In this document: piece after piece, positions 8,301 to 13,001 of the stretch
Layout of the letters: every line of letters begins with the position of its first letter
How positions within the stretch are numbered: position 1 is the first letter of the stretch
Assembly: GCA_902475855.1 (NCBI GenBank)
Contig: CABSBF010000050.1
Span: 1 to 13,001 of the forward strand
Origin: an uncultured Eubacteriales bacterium
GTDB taxonomy: Bacteria; Bacillota; Clostridia; Oscillospirales; Oscillospiraceae
DNA: 13,001 nucleotides
Direction: 5' to 3'
Notes under the pieces: model-generated
The model's input: the letters and a program-made list of their open reading frames with translations, nothing else
Databases searched by the model: none
Told to the model about the DNA's origin: nothing
Position numbers and translations under genes: made by a program

Positions 8301-9706
8301 TTGGTAATCCAGAACTCATCGAAATAAACCGTGCAGCCTCTGCTGTTATCACCGGAGTAAGCAAGGTGCATCTGCACATTTACAACGTCCGTAATCTTGC
8401 TTCCATAGGCGCTGAGCGGAATGCCAACCCATCCGGAATAATTCGCTCCGATGGTAATGCGGCCGTAATCCGCGCCGTCCCATGCAGTTGGCAGGGTACC
8501 CGCCTGCTGTTTCTGCAAATCATAGCCGATACCATAATAAGAAGCCCCCACTGCCGGACGGCGATCGTCAACCCACAGATCCAGCCGCAGATCATCGTGC
8601 AAGCCCATGGTGCTCACCCAGAACCAGAGCATCTCACCCTCAGACCAATCGGTGTATGCACTCTCGTCGGTCGTCAGGTTCAAAGAGAACATATCTGCGC
8701 CGTTGTACGCGCCGTTCTGACGGAAGGCCAGCGCGCGGCTGCCATTCACGCCGCGTCCGGCTGCCCCAAGAATGCTGACATTCCCCGCGACATAACCGTT
8801 CCAGCCTCGGCTCTCTGCCCAATGCGAAGCAAGCAGATCATTCGGGATATTCTCCATATTCCATGCAGGCTTTCCGGAGGTAGCGAGCTTCGCATTCTCG
8901 TTGCTCAATTCGGCGCCCAAGGGGCCGGCATTTTCTGCCGTAACGCAGAAATTATCGAAATATACCGTTCCGCCCGACCTTGGCTGGCCGTTATAGGCAA
9001 CGTGCAGGTCAAAGGATTTGACTTTACCGATACGCTCGCCAAAGGCTTCCAGCGGTATGCCAACCCAACCGGCAAAATCCAGCTTCAGAGGAATTCGGCC
9101 ATATCCGGCTCCGGTATAGGCCTCGGGAATCGATCCGCCTTTTTTCGCAACGGTCTCGTCCTGTGCCATGGTGAAGTACGGGTGGCCCATGCTCATATGT
9201 GTCCCGTTCAGTTCAAGCTCAACGGCCATTGCCGTGCCCATCTCACGCGAGTCATACCAAACCCAAAGCAGCTTACCATCCGCCCAGTTGAGCGTCGCCG
9301 TGTCGTCTTTCTTCAGGCCGACAGTATAAATATCCGCCCAACTGTACGGCCCGTTCTGCCGCACCGCAAGAGCCCGGCTTCCCTGATAGCCCTTGCCGTC
9401 AACGCCGAGGACACTGATATTATCCTTGTTAAACGCATCATTTCCGGCCCATTTGGGGGTTGCCCACTTTTTTTCGACCAGATCATCCGGAATATTCTCC
9501 ATATCCCAGACAACGCCGTCTTCCGGGAAGGTATGATCATCCGCAAGCGGCGCAATTACGCCGGGGTCATCCGGGCGGAAAGGACCGCCAGGCTGTTCCG
9601 GATTGTTGGGATCATCATTTGGCCGCGTCTGCTTGCAGCCGACGACGCAGCCAAGTACAAAGCAGATCACCAGTGCCAGACAAATCATGCGTTTCACTAG
9701 CTTCAT
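2327..9706 (-). CDS. Giant lipoprotein GH30-type glycosidase with nine repeat modules
   Basis: This is a predicted cell-surface lipoprotein of 2459 residues. Residues 1-24 form a lipoprotein signal (basic start, hydrophobic core, VVGC lipobox with Cys24), followed by a Pro/Asp/Asn-rich tether to about residue 60. Six beta-rich modules begin near residues 67, 282, 507, 723, 936 and 1153. A Pro/Glu linker leads to a GH30-type catalytic domain at about 1377-1821, with a (beta/alpha)8 barrel and a beta-sandwich end. It has acid/base Glu1548 in MNEP and nucleophile Glu1651 in HMSEW. Three more modules begin near 1841, 2051 and 2261 and run to the C-terminus. Each module opens with (W)xME, has LWxWxD and YGRIPxxxxxxGWxGIP in the middle, and ends with YLDxFWVT. 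This resembles CBM11/CIA30-type galactose-binding folds (inference). There is no LPXTG or S-layer anchor. ATG 9706 is chosen because AACGAGGAG lies just upstream and the signal peptide begins there; an in-frame ATG at 9751 is unlikely. The exact substrate is unknown. Confidence 0.9.
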   Translation of the reverse strand: MKLVKRMICLALVICFVLGCVVGCKQTRPNDDPNNPEQPGGPFRPDDPGVIAPLADDHTFPEDGVVWDMENIPDDLVEKKWATPKWAGNDAFNKDNISVLGVDGKGYQGSRALAVRQNGPYSWADIYTVGLKKDDTATLNWADGKLLWVWYDSREMGTAMAVELELNGTHMSMGHPYFTMAQDETVAKKGGSIPEAYTGAGYGRIPLKLDFAGWVGIPLEAFGERIGKVKSFDLHVAYNGQPRSGGTVYFDNFCVTAENAGPLGAELSNENAKLATSGKPAWNMENIPNDLLASHWAESRGWNGYVAGNVSILGAAGRGVNGSRALAFRQNGAYNGADMFSLNLTTDESAYTDWSEGEMLWFWVSTMGLHDDLRLDLWVDDRRPAVGASYYGIGYDLQKQQAGTLPTAWDGADYGRITIGANYSGWVGIPLSAYGSKITDVVNVQMHLAYSGDNSRGCTVYFDEFWITKENEVPKTASGASIAVLRGGLDGINPDVGPKLSLPAEVWSMEELPVNPVASSMIYAAYPNEENYREGNVSFARAAGRGCNGSNALQITQNGKYDGIDMFKIDLSRDGSAKRNWAGGKMLWLWMDAREMPCGVRFDLWVDGARPIVDAAYFTVAEGDESAALHTAAEAWTGGGYGRFALPSGFTGWVGIPFSAYPNGLTSASVLELHIAYAGEPAFGKSVYLDSFWVRDDAQAPNGVSTDLPKDESLKWNATEPVWDMEKLPENLQTSGWASADCENESEYRRDNAQYLGADAQGRRQSRALEVRFNGSYSWTDVYTLNLRADNTARTDWTDGEMLWFFVNAKNLAAEAELELVLQGKKISADSGCFTVQDGVCTKLDDLITAWDGNGRVPIKAGFVGWIGLPLHGYGDISIVHNITVHIAGNGVTAGASLYLDELWVTAKDGIPVDAENGYIDSQEPDEKDELPLEVWSVENVPADPLGGIVVATFQSDGAYKKDNVAIKTEDGKGHKGTRALAITQNGDYCWADDFTLMLSNDKTALTDWNGGKMIWLWVDASEFTTSINLDFKVDGRTLVINQPYYTAQAGEEAQLAGRLPRAWDGASYARIPIEAGYTGWIGIPFGAFVRDPVTAKAIEIHAGYGDNGAAKGKTFYLDAFTLTDDATGPDGIIIPQKAPAADRPASADKAAWDMENLPDDLVKQVWADSEYATNDAFTADNVQLLGTEEKGRNGSRALEIRQNGGYSWADVFTLDMKADDTFCNDWTGYEMLMFWADASAANTHLSLELLINGAKPATTASYYLEKNGKLVRAGTLPDAWGGSAGYGRIPVPAGFKGWIGIPLSAFGGVKTVESIRVHLGFAENDKAAGSSLYLDDFWVFNGTVMPAGTPTAAGSEEPEPEITTILNEDQPATPDSYLNVDPNVSYQTVKAYGISDCWWSNGIGLRENVDELLTLFFTKEGIALNNYRINVGASVKSDLSDGPTYAPEWRAVLSPLDESGNLDITRNKGGWNVLNTLRALAETGKAQIDDYTLFMNAPPSSMTQNGMTCNDKLRAECYGEYAKYVADVVEAYQKAGIAVKYVSVMNEPMMSAWAGNTSQENCIYTISEIVSVYEACINELEARNSEVKLSIADFANWETANASFEKLMASEKIAAHMDHLSAHDYSGTDAVKKEVYEKAKARNLALHMSEWCMARNDNADNMDTALELAEMLHTDMTTLNVETWSWWTGVGRGGYSDSLIYANDNDSLYEVTKRFWAYGNYSKFTKGFARTELLTEHAAEGLFGTAYTKQQSDGKLRLVYVLGNKNSEDTAVTLSGLPAGAKGSVHVTSEQYDCAQIGYMKAENAYSLPAKSVVTIVFDNVDPSQISSTAVPSVALPLCVADMENISSDLFADGNASSYFPQNVGAGQVAAKGFNGTNALGYAYKNIDGGNYWGNGIRLKAEGLGLKNNWSGAEMLWFWVDASEFGSQLNLDFWLNDGTGDFKTATGAEYYTWSGSGEPVKAGTLGEAWGGAGYGRIPLSQGYKGFIGVPMSAFSGMNMASIQELYFYFEPHNDADSLPKTLYLDEFWVTAKEETPAVTPKPPVFKTTLVADMEGISSDLFADGNASSYFPQNVGAGQVAAKGFNGTNALGYAYKNIDGGNYWGNGIRLKAEGLGLKNNWSGAEMLWFWVDASEFGSQLNLDFWLNDGTGDFKTATGAEYYTWSGSGEPVKAGTLGEAWGGAGYGRIPLSQGYKGFIGVPMSAFSGMNMASIQELYFYFEPHNDADSLPKTLYLDEIRVSTKDGKTDVAPVTEKYKATVVLDMETLPENLYSILQTTWSSVAPGERIDGIAANGKGIGGSTAFGYTWLNKGDGNDFLRMVNLNSVAGYQSDWSGTKMVWFWVDTREFSHSVNLDVFFNWARPVIGSTFYLWDGENQPAVGGSIPIAWNGATYGRIPVPQGYAGYVGLKVEDMKLDGTGDALSGFLGNVTEMFLYYETTDELPKTLYIDNIAVSEKIPG
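3000..3539. repeat. Perfect 540-bp direct repeat, copy in module 8
   Basis: Read base by base, 3000-3539 is identical to 3630-4169. The repeat is exactly 180 codons and keeps the frame. Identity stops abruptly on both sides: 2991-2999 differs from 3621-3629 at several bases, and 3540-3541 differ from 4170-4171. The copy encodes residues from the SSDLF segment to the YLDE strand of module 8. Confidence 0.97.
3630..4169. repeat. Perfect 540-bp direct repeat, copy in module 7
   Basis: This is the partner of the repeat at 3000-3539, with a 630-bp period (210 codons). It covers nearly all of module 7. The 90 bases between the copies encode the diverged linker, including a short Pro/Thr-rich stretch. 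Confidence 0.97.
5666..9508 (-). repeat. N-terminal array of six modules
   Basis: The array encodes modules 1-6, whose opening motif lies at residues 69, 284, 509, 725, 938 and 1155, giving periods of 213-225 residues. Shared signatures are W-x-ME-x-(I/L)P at the start, SRAL followed by QNGxYxxxD (or a close variant), LWxW near the middle, YGRI before GWxGIP, and YFD/YLD with FWxT at the end. At the protein level the copies are diverged, unlike modules 7 and 8, so this array is old. Confidence 0.88.
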
Positions 9707-9773
9707 GGACGCTCTCCTCGTTTCTCTCCCGATCCGCAGAAATCCGCGCAATCAGGCAGATTATTACGTTATC

Positions 9774-9801
9774 AGTATATCGCAAACCGATACAATTGCA
9801 A
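9774..9801 (-). promoter_or_regulatory. Probable promoter of the giant glycosidase gene
   Basis: On the minus strand TTGCAA (9796-9801) and TATACT (9774-9779) are separated by 16 bases, about 65 bases upstream of the start codon. The spacer overlaps a small inverted repeat TATCG-N5-CGATA (9778-9792), which could be an operator. The ribosome site GAGGAG lies at about 9714-9719. Confidence 0.5.
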
Positions 9802-9849
9802 GTCATCCGGTACAGAATGAAAAGAATCTGAAATAGGCATTGTGCAAAA

Positions 9850-9884
9850 CTGTGCTATGATATTTGTACGGGCTGTGCTATAAT
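9850..9884 (+). promoter_or_regulatory. Extended -10 promoter(s) of the GH30-esterase operon
   Basis: TGTGCTATAAT (9874-9884) is a consensus extended -10 element (TGC before TATAAT) about 37 bases before ATG 9922; no good -35 box is seen at 16-18 bases, as is common for extended -10 promoters. A near copy, TGTGCTATGAT (9851-9861), lies 23 bases upstream and could be a second promoter or a repeated protein-binding site. Confidence 0.5.
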
Positions 9885-9921
9885 GATGTGCAGCGGATTT
9901 TATCGCAACGGAGGAAAACCT

Positions 9922-11307
9922 ATGGACTGCACCGCAACTCTGCACGTCTTTCCGCAGCGGCGCTATCAGACCATCCGGCACTTCGGTGCCTCGGCCTGTT
10001 GGTGGGCCCCGGCTAACGGAAATAACTCCAAAATTGATCCCGCTCTGCGTCTTCTCTTTACAGATTGCGGGCTGGGTCTGAATGCTCTTCGCATCAACAT
10101 CGGAGGAAGCGTCAAGGACGACCGTTCCGACGGAAAAAGCAGTTGCCCGGAAGCACGCAATGTCTATTCACCGCTTCGTGAAGACGGAACATATGACCTT
10201 CGCCGTTGTGAGGGCAGCTGGAACGTCCTTCAAAAGGCGCTGAAGCTCGGCACGATCACGGACATTACCCTCTTTTTTAACTCTCCGCCTTCAACCATGA
10301 CGAAAAATGGCATGACCAGCTCGGATAACTCCGGCCAGGAGGACGTGTTTATTTCCAACCTTCGCGAGGATTGCTATGAGGCCTTCGCCGACTATGTTGC
10401 GGAGATCACGCAGCGCTATATCCACGCCGGAATTCCCGTCCGTTATGTCAGCCCAATCAATGAGCCGCAATGGGCATGGAACGGCGGGCAGGAGGGCTGC
10501 CATTATACACCGGAAGAACTCGTTCACGCAATTCGCCTCATTTACCGTGCGTTTGAGGCCAGAAAGAAGCAGGATCCCGAGATGGCGCAGGTGCGCCTGA
10601 GCCTGCCGGAAACCGCGCAGTGGTGGCAGCGGCCCTATGTTCACGAAATATACCAGTTGCTTGCAACGGATCCGGAATTCACAGACCTTGATCACTTCTG
10701 TGCGCATTCCTATGGCACCACACGCGAGCAAAAAGAGGACTTCGTCAAATTCGTCCGGCAGTGCGGCGGCCGCACGCTGCCTCTGCACCAAACAGAGTTC
10801 GGCGGGCTCCATCCGGAATATGACCCTACAATGCAAATGGGTCTGGAGCTTGCGACCGTACTCTATGAAGATCTCTCCATTCTCCATTGTGAAAGCTGGA
10901 GCTGGTGGCTTGGCATCGGCAGCTTTGTCTACACAGACGGTCTGATCTGCTGCGACGCAGAGATGAATACTATCGGCTTTCCCAAGCGCTACTTTGTTAT
11001 GAAGCAGCACAGCCGGTACCTGAAGGACTGCACCTGTCTGCACGTTGAGCGGGAAAATCTGCCGGACTCCGTGCTTGGCTCAGCCTATCTGACTCCGCAG
11101 GGTGGAATTGTCTTTGAGCTGGTCAATACGGATACAGCGCCGCAGACGCTCTGTCTGTGCGGACTTCCAACAGGCGCAAGCGCCGCCGTAATTGAAACCT
11201 CTGACGACCGCAGCTGCGAGGAATGTAATCTTATCTGTGCAGACGAGCCCATAACGATTTCTCCAAGGAGTGTTACAACGCTGCTCTTCTCCCCGGATAC
11301 ATTATAA
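9922..11307 (+). CDS. Cytoplasmic GH30-type glycoside hydrolase
   Basis: This encodes a 461-residue glycoside hydrolase with no signal peptide, so it should act on imported oligosaccharides in the cytoplasm. The fold is GH30-like: a retaining (beta/alpha)8 barrel plus a C-terminal beta-sandwich (about residues 375-460). Acid/base Glu181 lies in INEPQW and the nucleophile Glu292 in HQTEFG, 111 residues apart. Other landmarks are RINIGGSVKDDRSDG (57-71), NSPPSTMTKNGMT (120-132), DHFCAHSYG (257-265) and ESWSWW (324-329). Several of these recur in the catalytic domain of the divergent giant enzyme, so the two are paralogues of one subfamily. The NSPPxxMT and INEPQW motifs recall the beta-1,6-galactanase branch (GH30_5), but substrate is not certain. 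The start is fixed by GGAGG seven bases before ATG 9922; the frame is also open from 9883, inside the promoter. No terminator separates it from the esterase gene 60 bases downstream. Confidence 0.88.
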   Translation: MDCTATLHVFPQRRYQTIRHFGASACWWAPANGNNSKIDPALRLLFTDCGLGLNALRINIGGSVKDDRSDGKSSCPEARNVYSPLREDGTYDLRRCEGSWNVLQKALKLGTITDITLFFNSPPSTMTKNGMTSSDNSGQEDVFISNLREDCYEAFADYVAEITQRYIHAGIPVRYVSPINEPQWAWNGGQEGCHYTPEELVHAIRLIYRAFEARKKQDPEMAQVRLSLPETAQWWQRPYVHEIYQLLATDPEFTDLDHFCAHSYGTTREQKEDFVKFVRQCGGRTLPLHQTEFGGLHPEYDPTMQMGLELATVLYEDLSILHCESWSWWLGIGSFVYTDGLICCDAEMNTIGFPKRYFVMKQHSRYLKDCTCLHVERENLPDSVLGSAYLTPQGGIVFELVNTDTAPQTLCLCGLPTGASAAVIETSDDRSCEECNLICADEPITISPRSVTTLLFSPDTL

Positions 11308-11367
11308 TAGATTATAAAATATCAAAGCAATAGGATGCTTACAAAAACAGAACAAAGAGGATTCCAT

Positions 11368-12174
11368 ATGAATTACAGAACAATAAAGCTTCGTGAAGAT
11401 TCTCAGGCTGTCCTTGAACTATATCTGCGTGAAAACCAGGAGGGCATTTCCGGTTCGCGGCGGCCCTGTGTCATCATCTGCCCCGGCGGCGGCTATGCCT
11501 TCTGCGGTGACAGAGACTCCGAACCAAACGCCCTGGCGCTTTTGGGAGAGGGATTTCAGGCTTGCGTGCTGCGCTATACCTGCCGTCTTTCGGACGATCA
11601 GCCGCCTCTTCACGATGAACCGATGCGCGATTGCGCAGCCGCAATACGCTATGTTCGTACTCATGCGCAGGAGCTTGGGATTGATGCGCACAAGATCAGT
11701 CTGCTCGGTGTCTCGGCAGGTGGCCATACCGCTGCCTGTGCCGAGGTGTTCTGGAACGATGAATCGCATATTCCGGGCGGTGCTGACGGCGTCGGACGCC
11801 CGGATGGTTTGGTTTTGTGCTATCCGGTAATTACAGGCGGGAAATTTGCACATCACTACTCCATCGGAAATCTGACCGGCAACCGCGAATATTGTCCGGA
11901 AAATGAGATCTACAGCACGGAAAACTATGTTTGCCGGGACACCAAGCCGATGTTCCTTTGGCAGCCGGTGGGAGACGAAACCGTTCCCAGTGAAAACTCC
12001 ATGCTCATGGCCGAAGCACTGCAAAGAAACGGTGTTCCATTTGAACTGCACCAATACAGTCAGGGGTTTCACGGGATCGGCCTTGCCGATCCCGAGGTCG
12101 GCAGCCCCATGCCGCATGTTGCAAGCTGGTTCTCCCTCGCCGTGCAATGGCTTCGTGAAATGAATCTCGGATAA
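11368..12174 (+). CDS. Alpha/beta-hydrolase carbohydrate esterase, first of a tandem pair
   Basis: This encodes a 268-residue cytoplasmic serine esterase of the alpha/beta-hydrolase fold, resembling the acetyl-xylan esterase / BD-FAE type enzymes that remove acetyl or feruloyl groups from sugars. The oxyanion segment is CPGGGY (38-43). The nucleophile Ser116 lies in GVSAGGH, the likely acid Asp203 in GDETVP, and the catalytic His235 in GFHG. There is no signal peptide, so it would de-esterify imported oligosaccharides. AGAGGA six bases upstream supports ATG 11368; an in-frame ATG at 11335 lacks a ribosome site. The 60-base AT-rich gap after the GH30 gene has no hairpin, so cotranscription is likely. 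The next gene begins 15 bases after the stop and is a paralogue. The acyl group and sugar removed cannot be told from sequence. Confidence 0.85.
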   Translation: MNYRTIKLREDSQAVLELYLRENQEGISGSRRPCVIICPGGGYAFCGDRDSEPNALALLGEGFQACVLRYTCRLSDDQPPLHDEPMRDCAAAIRYVRTHAQELGIDAHKISLLGVSAGGHTAACAEVFWNDESHIPGGADGVGRPDGLVLCYPVITGGKFAHHYSIGNLTGNREYCPENEIYSTENYVCRDTKPMFLWQPVGDETVPSENSMLMAEALQRNGVPFELHQYSQGFHGIGLADPEVGSPMPHVASWFSLAVQWLREMNLG

Positions 12175-12189
12175 GAAAGGATATGGATT

Positions 12190-13001
12190 ATGAACTGCTT
12201 TACTGTTACGCTTCCCTGCACGAACGCCGAAATGGAAGTCATGCTTCGCGCGAAGGACTACGAGTTCGTTGAACATCATGCGCGGCCCTGTGTGCTGGTC
12301 ATTCCCGGCGGTGCCTACTCTTTTGTTTCACCGCGCGAAGGAGAGCCGATTGCAATCGGCTTTTTGCAGAAAGGCTATCAGGCCTGTGTCCTGCAATATT
12401 CCGTCCGAGCGCAGCCGGATGCACCGTTTCTCGGAACACTCCCGCTGCGTCAGGCAGCAGAAGCTGTTCGCTATATCCGTGAGCACGCAGAGGACTGGGG
12501 AATTGACCCGAACAAAATCAGCGTCTGCGGTTTCTCGGCAGGCGGACACCTTGCAGGAAGTCTCGGCGTGTTTGCGCGCAACGCCGCCTATCTGCCGGAA
12601 AACTCCGACGATCTGAGCACACCAAACGCAATGATTCTCTGCTACCCTGTTATCACCGCGCATGAGAAGGCACACCGCGAATCAATCTACAATCTCAGCG
12701 GCACACGTGAAATCTGCGCAGAAAGCCTCCGCTGGTCGTTGGAGGATCATGTGACAAAGGATACCTGTCCGGCGTTTCTCTGGCAGACAGGAGAGGACGA
12801 TTGTGTGCCTGTAGAAAACTCCATGCTGATGGCACGTGCGCTGCGGCAGGAGAACGTTCCTTTTGAGCTTCACATCTATTCTCATGGCCCGCACGGCATG
12901 TCTCTGGCATCACGAGAGACAGGAAATGACCACCCGCACGTTGGTACATGGCTTCCTCTCGCTTTGCAGTGGCTTGACGAACGCGGTGTCGGAACGGGAT
13001 A
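12190..13001 (+). CDS. Alpha/beta-hydrolase carbohydrate esterase, second of the pair (3' end cut)
   Basis: The frame stays open from ATG 12190 to the window edge: 270 codons, then the bases TA. As the paralogue also ends in Gly before its stop, TA is probably the start of a TAA or TAG, making the protein complete at 270 residues. The oxyanion segment is IPGGAY (38-43), with Ser116 in GFSAGGH, Asp203 in GEDDCVP and His235 in GPHG. These are the same positions as in the upstream esterase; by hand the two align without gaps over residues 31-260 with roughly half the residues identical (113 of 230). AAAGGA eight bases upstream sets the start; another ATG at 12183 is out of frame. No signal peptide is seen. 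It is expected to be cotranscribed with the GH30 enzyme and the first esterase, and may remove a different ester or act at a different position. Confidence 0.85.
   Translation, partial: MNCFTVTLPCTNAEMEVMLRAKDYEFVEHHARPCVLVIPGGAYSFVSPREGEPIAIGFLQKGYQACVLQYSVRAQPDAPFLGTLPLRQAAEAVRYIREHAEDWGIDPNKISVCGFSAGGHLAGSLGVFARNAAYLPENSDDLSTPNAMILCYPVITAHEKAHRESIYNLSGTREICAESLRWSLEDHVTKDTCPAFLWQTGEDDCVPVENSMLMARALRQENVPFELHIYSHGPHGMSLASRETGNDHPHVGTWLPLALQWLDERGVGTG

Noticed and set aside
11303..11308. TATAAT overlapping the stop codon of the cytoplasmic GH30 gene as a promoter for the esterases
   Set aside because: No -35 box or extended -10 TG is found at a suitable distance, and the region is simply AT-rich; an operon from the upstream promoter explains the genes.
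11419..12279. A 286-codon minus-strand open frame opposite the first esterase
   Set aside because: The plus frame has the full Ser-Asp-His triad and a ribosome site; the minus frame has neither domain nor start signal.

Overview
The window looks like a chromosomal piece of a Gram-positive gut-type Bacillota, probably class Clostridia and perhaps Oscillospiraceae-like. The evidence is strong AGGAGG-type ribosome binding sites, a ddl gene followed directly by a DUF1934 (YwiB-type) gene, a very large modular lipoprotein glycosidase, and a moderately high GC content. The lineage is inferred from gene content only.

Left part (1-2300). Two hairpin terminators open the window. A small unrecognised gene runs on the minus strand (84-509). 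Divergent from it is a two-gene cell-wall unit on the plus strand: D-alanine--D-alanine ligase (682-1746) and a DUF1934 protein (1748-2167). Two further hairpins (2176-2201, 2248-2283) separate this unit from a convergent giant gene.

Middle (2327-9706, minus strand). One gene encodes a predicted lipoprotein of 2459 residues: six jelly-roll-like, probably carbohydrate-binding modules of about 215 residues, a GH30-type glycosidase domain with both catalytic glutamates present (Glu1548, Glu1651), then three more modules. Two of the last three modules are encoded by a perfect 540-bp direct repeat with a 630-bp period.

Right part (9707-13001). A 215-bp divergent promoter region leads to a plus-strand operon: a second GH30-type enzyme with no signal peptide (9922-11307), then two paralogous SGNH-unrelated alpha/beta-hydrolase esterases (11368-12174 and 12190 to the window edge). 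The second esterase lacks only its stop codon within the window.

Read together, the middle and right parts look like a glycan-utilisation locus. A surface-tethered multi-module enzyme would bind and cut an ester-decorated polysaccharide. After uptake by a transporter outside this window, the cytoplasmic GH30 enzyme and the two esterases would trim and de-esterify the oligosaccharides. The substrate is not proven. Motifs resemble the beta-1,6-galactanase branch of GH30, but this is tentative.
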